Part shown: positions 7,777 to 17,643 of the stretch, in pieces | Layout: every line of letters starts with the position of its first letter | Position numbering within the stretch: position 1 is the stretch's first letter | Assembly (NCBI GenBank): GCA_005223085.1 | Contig: NJBP01000003.1 | Location: forward strand, 1-64,000 | Length of the DNA stretch: 64,000 bases | Reading direction: 5' to 3' | Source of the DNA: Candidatus Aerophobetes bacterium Ae_b3b | GTDB taxonomy: Bacteria; Aerophobota; Aerophobia; Aerophobales; AE-B3A | The notes under the pieces: generated by a model | Databases searched by the model: none | The model's input: only the letters and a program-made list of their open reading frames with translations | What the model was told of the DNA's origin: nothing | Made by a program: the position numbers and the translations under genes

Positions 7777-8775
7777 ATGCTTATTCTGGGAATAGAGACG
7801 TCCTGTGATGAGACAGCCGCCGCCGTGGTGGAAAATGGAAAAAAGATACTCTCCAATGTGGTAGCCTCTCAGGTTGATCTACATCGAAAATTCTGGGGGA
7901 TAGTCCCTGAAATAGCCTCAAGGAAGCATCTGGAACTTATCATTCCCATTATAAAAGAATCTCTAGGCGAAGCCCGCATAAAGCTGAAAGATCTAGATGC
8001 TGTTGCCGCTACCTATGGACCAGGCCTGTTGGGATCACTTCTGGTAGGGTTAATTGTGGCCAAGGGGCTAGCTTACGCACTTGAGCTACCCTTTATCGGC
8101 ATCAATCACCTGGAAGCTCACTTTTATGCTAATTTCCTTAGCTATCCGGAAATTGTCCTTCCTTTAGTAGGTTTGATTATATCTGGCGGTCATACTGAAC
8201 TCATCTATTTATCAAAGGAAAGAGAATATGAGATATTGGGTACCACCAGAGATGATGCCGTGGGAGAAGCGTTTGATAAGGTAGCCAGGATCCTTGATTT
8301 AGGATACCCAGGAGGCCCTGTCATTGAAAAAATGGCTGAAAAAGGAAACCCTCAATCCATAAAGCTACCTTTGACTCATTTCAAAAACAATAGCTTGGAC
8401 TTTAGCTTCAGCGGAATAAAGACAGCCGTGCTCTATTATGTTAAAGATCTAGAAAGGAAAAAAGCTCCTGTTTCCACTGCCGATATTGCCGCCAGCTTTC
8501 AGCTCAAGATAGCTCAAATGCTCAGCAAAAATCTCTTTAAGGTGGCCTGTCTAAAAAAAGTAAAACAAATTATTTTGGGAGGAGGAGTATCAGCCAATCT
8601 TTTCCTTCGCTCATTTCTGGAAAAAGAAAAGCCCGATCACATAAAGATTTTCTTTCCTCCCTTAGAACTCTGTACCGATAACGCCGCTATGGTGGCTGCC
8701 TGCGCCTATCCCAAAGTTAAGCAGGGCAAAAGTTCCCCCCTTTCTCTCGATGCTCAACCTAACTTAGGCTTTTGA
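7777..8775 (+). CDS. tsaD: tRNA N6-adenosine threonylcarbamoyltransferase TsaD
   Basis: It transfers the threonylcarbamoyl group to A37 of ANN-decoding tRNAs. The start GIETSCDET, the metal-binding HLEAH, SGGHTEL, the DDAVGEAFDK loop, GGGVSANLFLR and the final CTDNAAM are all diagnostic for TsaD/Kae1. At 332 residues it is full length. It begins 21 bp after lpdA on the same strand. Partners TsaB, TsaC and TsaE are not visible here. Confidence 0.97.
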   Translation: MLILGIETSCDETAAAVVENGKKILSNVVASQVDLHRKFWGIVPEIASRKHLELIIPIIKESLGEARIKLKDLDAVAATYGPGLLGSLLVGLIVAKGLAYALELPFIGINHLEAHFYANFLSYPEIVLPLVGLIISGGHTELIYLSKEREYEILGTTRDDAVGEAFDKVARILDLGYPGGPVIEKMAEKGNPQSIKLPLTHFKNNSLDFSFSGIKTAVLYYVKDLERKKAPVSTADIAASFQLKIAQMLSKNLFKVACLKKVKQIILGGGVSANLFLRSFLEKEKPDHIKIFFPPLELCTDNAAMVAACAYPKVKQGKSSPLSLDAQPNLGF

Positions 8776-8978
8776 AATCTGCAAGAAATCCTTCCTTTTT
8801 TAATAATCCTTCAATTCTTTCAATAAAAGTCTGGTCTTCGTTAAATCTCTTCTCGGCCTCTTCTTTAGAGAATTTAAATCTCTTATAATCAGCCTTTTGT
8901 CTACCCTCAATTTGTTATTTGTCAAAGGAATTTTTAATTTTGTATTGATTCCGAAGACTGTCCCACCTGCGGAAGATT

Positions 8979-9023
8979 TTTCCTTTTAAGAAGGAAATAA
9001 TTTCCTGTGGATAATGTGGATAA
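8979..9023. promoter_or_regulatory. Palindromes followed by tandem DnaA-box-like 9-mers
   Basis: TTTCCTT/AAGGAAA (8979-8985 and 8991-8997) overlaps the 13-bp palindrome GGAAATAATTTCC (8993-9005). Immediately next come two perfect head-to-tail copies of TGTGGATAA, the reverse complement of the consensus DnaA box TTATCCACA, at 9006-9014 and 9015-9023. A third copy with one mismatch (TGTGGATAT) is at 9137-9145. The sequence is seen directly. DnaA binding, or a role as operator or origin element, is inference. Three boxes are too few to call an origin. Confidence 0.55.
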
Positions 9024-9163
9024 TTCTGTTAATAACTATCTTATAAGGGATAGAGAGTTATTGGCTGTGTTGGGCTCATTAAAAGAAAGAGAGAGATTTT
9101 CTGTTTGGAAACTGACCAACCATAGCTTCTTCGGCCTGTGGATATTTTTTTGCCGAGGAAGAT

Positions 9164-9192
9164 TTTACAAAATCCTAAAAATATGCTATTAT
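9164..9192 (+). promoter_or_regulatory. Sigma70-type promoter for the PHP-ctpA operon
   Basis: TTTACA (9164-9169) and TATTAT (9187-9192) are separated by 17 bp. An overlapping TATACT lies at 9190-9195. Transcription would start near 9200, just before the AGGAG ribosome site (9205-9209) of the PHP gene, which would give a very short leader. It lies 19 bp after the third DnaA-like box. Confidence 0.65.
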
Positions 9193-9218
9193 ACTAATAA
9201 AAATAGGAGCAGACCGCA

Positions 9219-9872
9219 TTGATCGACTTACATACTCATAGTCTCCTAAGTGATGGGCAGCTTTGTCCGGCTGAGCTGGTGCAAAGAGCAAAGAAAAAGG
9301 GATATAGGGCTTTGGCCATCACTGATCATGTTGATTCATCGAATTTAGACTTGATAGTTCCTCAGATAGTTAAGTTTTGCCGAGAGAATGCACATCTAAA
9401 TAGTGATATTAGAGTAATTCCTGGGGTGGAGTTAACCCATTTATTACCTCCCCTGATCAATAAACTCGCCAGGAAAGCGCGAGAAAAAGGAGCTAAGCTC
9501 ATAATAGTACATGGAGAAACCATAGTAGAACCAGTTCCAAACCACACCAATACAGCAGCGTTAGACGCGGATATCGATATTCTAGCCCATCCGGGCCTGA
9601 TCTCTGAAGAGGAAGTCAAAATAGCTAAGGAAAGAGGAATTTATCTGGAGATATCCAGCCGAAAAGGGCATAGCTTGACCAACGGATGGCTGGCAAGGCT
9701 GGCCACCAAGTGGGGAACAAAACTTATCTTGAACACTGATGCTCACCGAGTAGAGGATCTAATAACTGGAGAGACGGCAAGAAAAATCCTACAAGGGGCA
9801 GGACTATCTTATAGAGAAATAGAGTCGGTGATGAGAAACTCCCAAGAGTTAGTCGAGAAGATGAACCTTTAG
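9219..9872 (+). CDS. PHP-domain metal-dependent phosphoesterase
   Basis: This 217-residue PHP protein starts with DLHTHSLLSDG (first metal-binding His pair), then ITDHVD, PGVELTH, LIIVHGET, DILAHPG and LNTDAHR, the ordered metal-ligand motifs of the PHP superfamily. Members include histidinol phosphatase and small-nucleotide phosphoesterases; the substrate cannot be read from sequence. The TTG start at 9219 is supported by AGGAG nine bases upstream. It heads a plus-strand run toward the CtpA-type protease. Confidence 0.85.
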   Translation: MIDLHTHSLLSDGQLCPAELVQRAKKKGYRALAITDHVDSSNLDLIVPQIVKFCRENAHLNSDIRVIPGVELTHLLPPLINKLARKAREKGAKLIIVHGETIVEPVPNHTNTAALDADIDILAHPGLISEEEVKIAKERGIYLEISSRKGHSLTNGWLARLATKWGTKLILNTDAHRVEDLITGETARKILQGAGLSYREIESVMRNSQELVEKMNL

Positions 9873-9940
9873 AAATCAAATTCGCCGATTTCTGGGAGGA
9901 TGGTGTTGTTAAATAATACGGAGTTTGAGGAAAAGAATAA

Positions 9941-11275
9941 GTGAAAAAAAATAGAGGATGGCTAATTTTAATTGTCTTTTTCAGTATCGCCATAGGGGGA
10001 ATCTTATTCTCCCGGGTTTGGGCAGGGAGCGACCTTTTCCGGGATTTGGAGCCTTTAATTGACACCTATCAGACTATCCAGACTCAGTATATGGAAAAGG
10101 TTAAGCCTTCCAAGCTTATAGAGGGAGCCATTAAGGGGATGATTGAATCCTTAGAGGACCCTCATTCACACTGGATGGATCCTCGTAGTTATGAGGAATG
10201 GCAAACGGAAAGGGAGGGAAAATTTGGGGGCTTGGGGATTCAGATCACTATCAAAGATAATTTCCTTACCATAGTCTCTCCCCTGGAGGGAACTCCTGCC
10301 AGTGAAGCTGGAATCGAGCCAGGGGATAGGATCATCAAGATAGAAGATAAATCAACGGAAGGAATTACCCTCATCGAGGCAGCGAGGAAGCTGCGAGGTG
10401 AACCAGGAACCCAGGTAAGGATAACTATTGAGAGAGAAGGAGAAAAAAAATATCTGGATTTTAATCTCACCAGGGCCATTATCAAGTCTCCCAACATTAA
10501 ACAAAGGATATTACCTAATGACATAGGATATATTAAGATCATGAGTTTTATGGATGAAAATACGGATGAGGACTTTAAAGGGGCTCTGGCCCAGCTAGAA
10601 GATAGGAAGATAGAAGGGCTTATTCTGGATCTAAGATATAATTCGGGCGGACTTCTCATTCAAGCTGTAGAAGTAGCCGATGAATTTCTCGACTCGGGAG
10701 TCATCGTTTCCATAAAGGGAAGAGACTCCTCGCAAAATGAGATTTACCACGCCCGTCCTGGAGGTGAGGCAGTGAATATACCTCTGGTAGTCCTGATAAA
10801 TGGAGGAAGTGCTAGTGCCTCAGAGATCGTGGCCGGGGCAATCAAAGACCACAACCGTGGGATTCTGATGGGAATCAAGAGCTTCGGTAAAGGAACGGTG
10901 CAGCAGATATTTCCCTTAGCCAACGAAGGAGCTATCGCCTTAACTACGGCGAAATATTATACTCCTTCAGGAGAAAGCATAGAGGGCAAGGGAATTGAAC
11001 CTTATATGAAAGTGGAGGCCTTTAAACCAACTGAAGAAGAGAAAAAGACTTTAGCCCAATTAAAAAAATCAAAGTGGGTGAAAGAATTTCTGGCGAAGTA
11101 TCCCCACTGGGAGGAAATGGACTTAACTTTCTTCCTGGACAGACTTAAGGAGGAGGGGATTGAAGTTGAGGTTGATCTTTTAAAGAAATTTCTGCGGGAA
11201 GAAGACAAAGATAGGGAAAACGATTATCTTAATGACCTTCAACTTCTGCAAGCGCTAAAGTTATTGAGTAAGTAG
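9941..11275 (+). CDS. ctpA: Carboxy-terminal processing protease (S41 family, CtpA-like)
   Basis: This 444-residue periplasmic protease has an N-terminal hydrophobic anchor (about residues 6-28). A PDZ domain (GGLGI... to about residue 180) follows, then the S41 core with catalytic Ser in GGSASASEI and Lys in SFGKGTVQ. It begins with GTG at 9941. The stop codon directly abuts the ATG of the next gene. CtpA-type enzymes cleave C-terminal tails of envelope proteins. Pairing with a divergent polysaccharide deacetylase is common in bacteria and suggests envelope or cell-wall remodelling. Confidence 0.94.
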   Translation: MKKNRGWLILIVFFSIAIGGILFSRVWAGSDLFRDLEPLIDTYQTIQTQYMEKVKPSKLIEGAIKGMIESLEDPHSHWMDPRSYEEWQTEREGKFGGLGIQITIKDNFLTIVSPLEGTPASEAGIEPGDRIIKIEDKSTEGITLIEAARKLRGEPGTQVRITIEREGEKKYLDFNLTRAIIKSPNIKQRILPNDIGYIKIMSFMDENTDEDFKGALAQLEDRKIEGLILDLRYNSGGLLIQAVEVADEFLDSGVIVSIKGRDSSQNEIYHARPGGEAVNIPLVVLINGGSASASEIVAGAIKDHNRGILMGIKSFGKGTVQQIFPLANEGAIALTTAKYYTPSGESIEGKGIEPYMKVEAFKPTEEEKKTLAQLKKSKWVKEFLAKYPHWEEMDLTFFLDRLKEEGIEVEVDLLKKFLREEDKDRENDYLNDLQLLQALKLLSK

Positions 11276-12346
11276 ATGGCAAAAAAATCTCACAAAATTC
11301 TATATCTTTTAATTGGATTAATTATCTGTCTGGTAGGGATAGGGAGCTTCTTTTACCTCAAGATCTCTATCTATCAGAAAGAGCTTTCTAGGATAGACTC
11401 AAAAGTTGATGAGGTGGTTAAGGCACTTAATTTTTCCGTCTTGAGCAAAAAAATAAAGTGGGTAGGACCTTTTCCGACCTATCTCCAGGTACGAGAGACT
11501 CTGAAGATTCCCTTTGACTATCCGCTGGATAAGCTCCCTGATCAAATTCAGAGAGAGCTTCGGCGAAATTTGCTGAAGATCCACCAGATCAAGAGAGAAA
11601 ATCTTAAGGATCGCTATAAAATAGTGGTAAGTCTCGGCTTTGATGAGAGAATTACCCATACTTTAGAGTTTATTCTCCAAAAACTTAAGATTGCCTTACT
11701 CATTGATGACTTTGGATATTCGCATGGTAAGACGGTAGATTTTTTACTGAAAGAGCTGGATTTACCTTTTACTATCTCGATTATCCCTGGAACTCCTTAC
11801 GCTAAAAGCATTGCCGAAGAGGCCCATCGTAATGGGAAGCAGGTTATCTTGCATCTTCCCATGGAACCCCAAAAAAATTTTATCAATCGTTATCGATGGA
11901 TAGTTCTTAACCGGATGAGCTCCCAACAAATCAGCTCAATGGTCAAGGACGCAATAAAAGATGTACCCTATGTAGTAGGTTTAAGTAACCACATGGGTTC
12001 CCTTGTTACTACCCAGGAAAAACCTATGCGGGATGTGCTGCAGGCGGTAAAGGCCGAGGGACTCTATTTTGTCGATAGCAGAACTGTTTCCAGCTCCATA
12101 GCCTTTCCTTTAGCTCAGAAGATGGGAATAAAATCAACTCAGCGGCAGGTTTTCTTGGATAACCAAAAGGATTCGAGCTATATCGAATCACAATTTCAAA
12201 CGCTCATCTCCTCTGCTCAAAAGAGAGGAGGGGCGCTAGGGATTGCTCATGTTGACCCCATCACTGCGGAGGCTTTAAAGAAAATCTTATCTCGATTAGA
12301 AAAAAGGAAGATACAGTTGGTCTATATATCAGACATAGTAGACTAA
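11276..12346 (+). CDS. Divergent polysaccharide deacetylase (YibQ/DUF610 family)
   Basis: The 356-residue protein has an N-terminal membrane anchor (residues about 8-30) followed by a linker. A NodB-like barrel begins at ALLIDDFGYS and continues with HLPMEP, SNHMGS, VDSRT and IAHVDP, the characteristic motifs of the divergent polysaccharide deacetylase family. These keep most of the metal and catalytic residues of carbohydrate esterase 4 enzymes. It is translationally coupled to ctpA (no gap). The substrate is unknown; a cell-wall glycan is inferred. Confidence 0.88.
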   Translation: MAKKSHKILYLLIGLIICLVGIGSFFYLKISIYQKELSRIDSKVDEVVKALNFSVLSKKIKWVGPFPTYLQVRETLKIPFDYPLDKLPDQIQRELRRNLLKIHQIKRENLKDRYKIVVSLGFDERITHTLEFILQKLKIALLIDDFGYSHGKTVDFLLKELDLPFTISIIPGTPYAKSIAEEAHRNGKQVILHLPMEPQKNFINRYRWIVLNRMSSQQISSMVKDAIKDVPYVVGLSNHMGSLVTTQEKPMRDVLQAVKAEGLYFVDSRTVSSSIAFPLAQKMGIKSTQRQVFLDNQKDSSYIESQFQTLISSAQKRGGALGIAHVDPITAEALKKILSRLEKRKIQLVYISDIVD

Positions 12347-12352
12347 TAAAAA

Positions 12353-13321
12353 ATGATGGCTCAAAATAGATATAGCCTCGATTTTGAAAAGCCAATTCTG
12401 GAGTTGGAACGTAAAATTGAAGAACTAAAGGGTTTAACCTCCAAGGAAGGATTGGACTTCGAGGAGGAGATAAACCGGCTTCAACAACGCTTGAAAAAAC
12501 TTGAAAAAGAAACCTTTGCTAATCTTACTCCCTGGCAGACGGTTCAGCTAGCCAGACACCCCAATCGCCCTAAATCCCTTACCCTGGCCAAATTGATCTT
12601 TGATGATTTTATATTACTTCATGGAGATAGGTTATATTCTGATGATCAGGCCATCGTGGGGGGTTTTGCCAGAATGGGGGAGGAGAGACTGCTTTTTATC
12701 GGACACCAGAAAGGGGAATCAATCAAGGAGAATCTTGTCAGAAATTTTGGTATGGCTCATCCTGAAGGGTATCGGAAGGCAAAGAGGTTAATGAACCTGG
12801 CAGAGAAATTTTCCCGACCCGTAGTTACCTTTATTGATACCCCCGGAGCGTACCCTGGAATCGAAGCAGAAGAAAGGGGACAAGCTGAGGCTATTGCAGC
12901 AAATTTGGAGTACATGTCTCAGTTAAAGGTCCCTATTGTTGTGATCATAATTGGGGAGGGAGGAAGCGGAGGAGCTTTAGGAATCGGGGTCGGGGACCGA
13001 ACTCTGATGTTGGAGAATGCTATTTATTCGGTAATCTCTCCAGAGGGATGTGCGGCAATTCTCTGGAAAGATCAGGCCAAAATGGAGGAAGCAGCAAAGG
13101 CTTTGCGAATCACTTCTCAAGATCTTCTGGATCTAAAGATTATCGACGGCACCATCCCTGAACCCATGGGAGGAGCCCATCGAGACGCAGAACAAACAGC
13201 CCTCAATATCAAGCAGGCCGTAACTAAACACCTTAGAGAGTTAAAGGATCTGACTCCAGCAGAGTTAATTCAAAAAAGGTATAAGAAATACCGAGGAATA
13301 GGGAAATTTAAAAGAGGGTAA
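12353..13321 (+). CDS. accA: Acetyl-CoA carboxylase carboxyltransferase subunit alpha
   Basis: It transfers CO2 from carboxybiotin to acetyl-CoA as half of the AccAD complex. An N-terminal helical segment with LERKIEEL is followed by the carboxyltransferase core: DRTLMLE, FIDTPGAYPGI, GEGGSGGALGIGVGD and the SPEGCAAILWKD loop. At 322 residues it is full length. The two adjacent ATGs (12353, 12356) lack a strong ribosome site, suggesting coupling to the upstream gene. accD is not nearby. The short gap to gyrB suggests one transcript. Confidence 0.96.
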   Translation: MMAQNRYSLDFEKPILELERKIEELKGLTSKEGLDFEEEINRLQQRLKKLEKETFANLTPWQTVQLARHPNRPKSLTLAKLIFDDFILLHGDRLYSDDQAIVGGFARMGEERLLFIGHQKGESIKENLVRNFGMAHPEGYRKAKRLMNLAEKFSRPVVTFIDTPGAYPGIEAEERGQAEAIAANLEYMSQLKVPIVVIIIGEGGSGGALGIGVGDRTLMLENAIYSVISPEGCAAILWKDQAKMEEAAKALRITSQDLLDLKIIDGTIPEPMGGAHRDAEQTALNIKQAVTKHLRELKDLTPAELIQKRYKKYRGIGKFKRG

Positions 13322-13323
13322 AA

Positions 13324-15216
13324 ATGGAAGAAGAATACGGCGCTAAACAGATCAAAGTCTTAAAGGATCTGGAGGCCGTTCGCAAAACACCCAGCATGTA
13401 CATCGGAAGCACCGGACCACGAGGACTACATCACCTCATTAGTGAAGTAGTTGATAACTCCATTGATGAGGTCCTGGCTGGCTGCTGCCAGAATATAAAG
13501 GTAACAATCCATTCTGATAACAGCATCACCGTAGTTGATGATGGAAGAGGCATCCCGGTAGCTCCCCATCCAGTTTATAAAAAATCCGCTCTGGAGCTGG
13601 TGATGACCTCTCTTCATGCTGGGGGTAAATTCGACAACAAGATATACCGGGTGGCTGGAGGACTTCATGGAGTGGGAGTCTCGGTAGTCAATGCTCTTTC
13701 TGAATGGTTAGAGGCAAAAATAGCCCGTGAAGGTAGGATCTGGCGTCAAAGATATAAAAGAGGTAAACCTACAACCAAGGTGAAGTGTATAGGAGAGGGC
13801 TCTTGCCCAAAAAATGGAACCGAGATCAGCTTTAGACCTGACCCAGAAATATTTGAATCCATAGAATTTGACTGGGAAAGAGTAACTCGTCGTTTGAGAG
13901 AACTGGCCTTTCTGAACCAGGGACTCAACATAGAGGTAGAGGATGAAAGAAGTGGTAGGAGGCGCACCTTTGCCTACGAAGGAGGGATTAGGACCTTTGT
14001 AAAGCACCTCAACCGGAATCGAGAGGTTATTTTTGATGAGCCCATCTACCTTCAGGGAGAAAAAGATGATGTAGTCCTGGAGGTAGCCATTCAATATAAT
14101 CAAAGTTTTATCCAGGACATTTTCGCCTTTGTCAATGATATTAATACTGAGGAAGGAGGAACTCACCTTTCTGGATTTAAGTCCGGCTTAACTAGAACCA
14201 TCAATGACTATGTTAAGAAAAAGGAAAACCAGCCAATCGTACTCTTAGGAGAAGACGTAAGAGAAGGTTTAACCGCTATTATTAATATGAAGATGCCCGA
14301 TCCTCAGTTTGAGGGACAGACAAAAACCAGATTAGGCAATACCGAAGCCAAAGGAATTGTGGAGTCCATTGTTTATGGAAATCTCTCCCGATACCTGGAG
14401 GAGAATCCCACCATAGGTAAATTGGTAATACAGAATGTAGTCTCTGCTTCACGGGTTCGACAGACTGCCCAGAAAGCAAGGGAAGTAGCTCGAAGAAAGG
14501 AAGGTCTGGTAGGGGGAGCCCTTCCTGGTAAACTGGCTGCTTGCTCCGAGGATGATCCCGAAAAAAGTGAGCTTTTCATAGTGGAGGGGGACTCAGCAGG
14601 AGGCTCCGCTAAGCAAGGAAGAGATAGGCGTTTCCAGGCTATCCTGCCCTTAAGGGGAAAAATTCTTAACGTGGAAAAGACTCATCTACTTAGGATCCTC
14701 AATAATGAAGAGATAAAATCTATGATTGCCGCTATCGGCACCGGTATTAAGGAGGAATTCAGTCTGTCCGGACTGAGATATAGCAAAGTTATCCTTATGA
14801 GTGATGCGGATGTGGATGGAGCTCATATCAGGACTCTTATTCTCACCTTCTTTTATCGGTATATGCAGGATTTAATTAGAGAAGGCCATGTTTATATCGC
14901 CCAACCACCTCTCTATAAGGTTAACGGTAAAAATAAAGAATATTTTCTTTACAGCGAGGAGAACTTAAAGGAATTAACGAAAGAGCTGAGTCAGCAAAAA
15001 CTAGAGGTTCAACGCTATAAAGGTCTAGGGGAGATGAATCCCGACCAGCTCTGGCAAGCCACCATGAATCCGGCCACCCGCACCATCTTTCAGGTTTCCA
15101 TAGAAGATGCTGTCCAGGCTGATGAGCTATTTACCATCCTAATGGGAGGAGAAGTCGAGCCTCGTCGTAGGTTTATCGAAGATCATGCCCTGGAAGTGAC
15201 CAACCTGGATATATAA
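13324..15216 (+). CDS. gyrB: DNA gyrase subunit B
   Basis: This 630-residue ATPase subunit has GHKL motifs EVVDNSIDEV, DDGRGIP and GGLHGVGVSVVNALS. The transducer domain and the Toprim domain follow (EGDSAGGSAKQGRD and SDADVDGAHI with metal-binding Asp residues), then the C-terminal QRYKGLGEMNPDQLW tail. It lacks the roughly 170-residue insertion of E. coli GyrB, as in most bacteria. It starts 2 bp after the accA stop and lies 18 bp before gyrA. Confidence 0.98.
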   Translation: MEEEYGAKQIKVLKDLEAVRKTPSMYIGSTGPRGLHHLISEVVDNSIDEVLAGCCQNIKVTIHSDNSITVVDDGRGIPVAPHPVYKKSALELVMTSLHAGGKFDNKIYRVAGGLHGVGVSVVNALSEWLEAKIAREGRIWRQRYKRGKPTTKVKCIGEGSCPKNGTEISFRPDPEIFESIEFDWERVTRRLRELAFLNQGLNIEVEDERSGRRRTFAYEGGIRTFVKHLNRNREVIFDEPIYLQGEKDDVVLEVAIQYNQSFIQDIFAFVNDINTEEGGTHLSGFKSGLTRTINDYVKKKENQPIVLLGEDVREGLTAIINMKMPDPQFEGQTKTRLGNTEAKGIVESIVYGNLSRYLEENPTIGKLVIQNVVSASRVRQTAQKAREVARRKEGLVGGALPGKLAACSEDDPEKSELFIVEGDSAGGSAKQGRDRRFQAILPLRGKILNVEKTHLLRILNNEEIKSMIAAIGTGIKEEFSLSGLRYSKVILMSDADVDGAHIRTLILTFFYRYMQDLIREGHVYIAQPPLYKVNGKNKEYFLYSEENLKELTKELSQQKLEVQRYKGLGEMNPDQLWQATMNPATRTIFQVSIEDAVQADELFTILMGGEVEPRRRFIEDHALEVTNLDI

Positions 15217-15234
15217 ATAAATAAGGGGGTTACC

Positions 15235-17643
15235 ATGGCTTTGGAAAGTGGAATTGCTCCGCTTTATCTGGAAGAGGAAATGAAGACTTCTTACCTGAAT
15301 TACGCTATGAGCGTAATTGTGGGTCGAGCCCTACCCGATGTCCGAGATGGACTAAAGCCGGTACAACGAAGGATTCTTTACGCCATGCAGGGATTGGGTT
15401 TACTTCCTAACAAGCCTTACAGAAAATCGGCTCGTCTGGTAGGGGAGGTTTTGGGAAAATACCATCCTCATGGAGATATGGCCGTCTATGAGGCTATGGT
15501 AAGAATGGCTCAAGACTTTTCCCTGCGTCATCCTCTGGTTGACGGGCAGGGAAATTTTGGCTCTGTGGATGGGGACCCTCCGGCCGCTATGAGGTACACC
15601 GAGATAAGACTCTCGCTCATAACCTCGGAAATCCTTGAGGATCTGGATAAGGATACAGTCGACTTTCTACCCAACTTTGACAATAGCCTGGAGGAGCCTC
15701 TTGTTCTACCAGCAAAAGTGCCTAATCTCTTACTAAATGGGAGCTCTGGAATAGCCGTGGGGATGGCCACCAATATCCCTCCTCATAATCTGAGTGAGGT
15801 GGTGGATGCCTGTATCAGAATGATTGAGGATCCTCAAGTTTCTAGCGATGAGCTTTTAAAGATCATTCGAGGTCCAGATTTTCCCACAGCGGGGGTTATT
15901 ATAGGGACGGAGGCGATTGAAAGAGCCTACCGGCACGGAAAGGCAAAGATAATCTTACAAGGAAAGGCCAATATTGAAACTACCCAGGACCGAGAAAGCA
16001 TTATTATTACTGAACTTCCCTATCAGGTCAATAAAGCAAAATTGATTGAGACTATTGCTGAGCTGTCTTCGAATAATAGAATAAAGGGGGTCAAGAATCT
16101 GCGGGATGAATCGGACAGAAAGGGAATAAGGATTGCGATAGAGCTTTCCCGCAACACTAACGCTGAGGTCATTTTAAATCAACTTTATAAATATACCCCT
16201 CTTCGGACGACCTTTGGAGTTATTCTTTTAGCCATACTGGGTGGTAAGCCACGCCTTTTGAACCTGGTCGAGATGCTCCGGTGCTATCTTGATCATCGTA
16301 AAGAGGTAGTTACCCGACGGACAAAATTCCTTCTTTCCCGCGAGCAAAAAAAGGCTCACCTTTTGGAAGGACTCAAAAAGGCTCTGGGGAAACTGGATGA
16401 GGTAATTAAGATTATAAGGTCGTCTTCCAATCCAGAAGAAGCCAGAAATCACCTGATAAAATTGTTAAGGCTAAGTGATGAGCAAGCCCGAGCGATTCTG
16501 GAGATGAGGTTAGCTCGCTTGACCAGCCTGGAGAGGCATAAAGTGGACCAGGATTATGCCGAATCGGTAAAAATAATAGGTAGCTATGAGGAGATGCTGG
16601 CAAGGGAGCCCATGATTTGGGCAACCATTAAGGAAGAACTTGTCCAGATTAAGGAAAAATATGGAGAAGAGAGGCGTACCCGGATCAAGGCGGTAGTAAA
16701 AGAGTTAACCTTTAAACCAGAAGATTTGATCAAAAAAGAGGAGATCGTCGTTACTACCACCCGTCACGGCTATATAAAGTACACTTCCTTGAGAGCTTAT
16801 AAGCGACAAAGACGTGGGGGCAAGGGGATGAGCGGAATGATCACGGGAAAGGAAGATTTTGTAGAAGACCTTTTTATTACTCACACTCATTCTATCCTCT
16901 TATTTTTTACCAATTTAGGAAAGGTTCATTGGGCCAGAGCTTACGACATTCCTCAAAAGAAGCGGTCAGCTAAAGGTAGGGCGCTGGTTAACTTCCTCTC
17001 TATGGGAAAGAATGAGAGAGTGAGTAAAACTCTTCCTCTGGACAATTTTGACCAGGAAGGTTTTCTGGTTATGGTCACCAGGAAAGGGAAAGTAAAGAAA
17101 ACCAGTCTTTCCGCTTATTCCCGTCCTAAAAAAGGAGGAATAAGGGGAATTCGTCTGCAGGAGGAAGATGAATTAATTAAAGTCCTGCCCACCCAAGGCG
17201 AAGAAAATATAGTCTTGGTCACCAGGAAAGGTAAGGCTATTCTTTTTTCTGAAAAAGATGTTCGTCCCACGGGAAGAACTTCACTAGGAGTAAAGGGGAT
17301 TTCTTTAGGGGAAGAGGATGAGGTAATGGATGCCGTCATTGCCAAAGAGGATGAAGCTCTGCTCACCATTACCTCCAAAGGTTACGGGAAAAGAACTCTC
17401 TTTGCTAAGTACAGAAAAACCAGAAGAGGCGGCAAAGGAATCATTAACCTGCGTTTTGTTCCCCATAAGGGTGAGGTGGTGGGAGCAAAAAGAATAAAGA
17501 AGAGTGATGAGGTAATTGTTATCACCCGGAAGGGAAAGAGCATTCGCCTGGCAGCTAAAAATATCTCCCTTATTGGAAGAAATACCTCCGGTCCCCGCAT
17601 AATCAGGTTAGGCCAAGATGACGAGGTTATTGCTCTGACATGA
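15235..17643 (+). CDS. gyrA: DNA gyrase subunit A
   Basis: This 802-residue subunit cleaves and rejoins DNA. The catalytic Tyr is Tyr121 (AAMRYTE). The C-terminal beta-pinwheel carries the GyrA box QRRGGKG at residues 525-531, which identifies gyrase rather than topoisomerase IV. In the quinolone-determining region the residues matching E. coli Ser83 and Asp87 are Met82 and Glu86 ([10 protein letters not shown]). A fragment of this gene (residues about 425-489) recurs at 29965-30160. The stop overlaps the fabD start. Confidence 0.98.
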   Translation: MALESGIAPLYLEEEMKTSYLNYAMSVIVGRALPDVRDGLKPVQRRILYAMQGLGLLPNKPYRKSARLVGEVLGKYHPHGDMAVYEAMVRMAQDFSLRHPLVDGQGNFGSVDGDPPAAMRYTEIRLSLITSEILEDLDKDTVDFLPNFDNSLEEPLVLPAKVPNLLLNGSSGIAVGMATNIPPHNLSEVVDACIRMIEDPQVSSDELLKIIRGPDFPTAGVIIGTEAIERAYRHGKAKIILQGKANIETTQDRESIIITELPYQVNKAKLIETIAELSSNNRIKGVKNLRDESDRKGIRIAIELSRNTNAEVILNQLYKYTPLRTTFGVILLAILGGKPRLLNLVEMLRCYLDHRKEVVTRRTKFLLSREQKKAHLLEGLKKALGKLDEVIKIIRSSSNPEEARNHLIKLLRLSDEQARAILEMRLARLTSLERHKVDQDYAESVKIIGSYEEMLAREPMIWATIKEELVQIKEKYGEERRTRIKAVVKELTFKPEDLIKKEEIVVTTTRHGYIKYTSLRAYKRQRRGGKGMSGMITGKEDFVEDLFITHTHSILLFFTNLGKVHWARAYDIPQKKRSAKGRALVNFLSMGKNERVSKTLPLDNFDQEGFLVMVTRKGKVKKTSLSAYSRPKKGGIRGIRLQEEDELIKVLPTQGEENIVLVTRKGKAILFSEKDVRPTGRTSLGVKGISLGEEDEVMDAVIAKEDEALLTITSKGYGKRTLFAKYRKTRRGGKGIINLRFVPHKGEVVGAKRIKKSDEVIVITRKGKSIRLAAKNISLIGRNTSGPRIIRLGQDDEVIALT

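Larger units (their letters stand above)
8776..9218. other. 443-bp intergenic region with palindromes, DnaA-like boxes and a promoter
   Basis: No convincing gene lies here. A small plus-strand frame at 9007-9222 overlaps the regulatory signals and looks random. The left part (8776-8970) is AT-rich without a clear hairpin terminator after tsaD. The right part holds two overlapping palindromes (8979-9005), tandem DnaA-box-like sequences (9006-9023), a one-mismatch box (9137-9145) and a sigma70 promoter (9164-9192), annotated separately. Confidence 0.6.

Noticed and set aside
8979-9145. Calling this gap the replication origin
   Set aside because: Only two perfect boxes and one near-box are seen, dnaA/dnaN are absent, and genes on both sides run in the same direction rather than diverging. 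Kept as a finding, not as an origin feature.
9007-9222. Small plus-strand frame of 71 codons before the PHP gene
   Set aside because: It starts inside the tandem DnaA-like boxes, runs through the promoter, lacks a family match and has no good ribosome site; composition looks non-coding.
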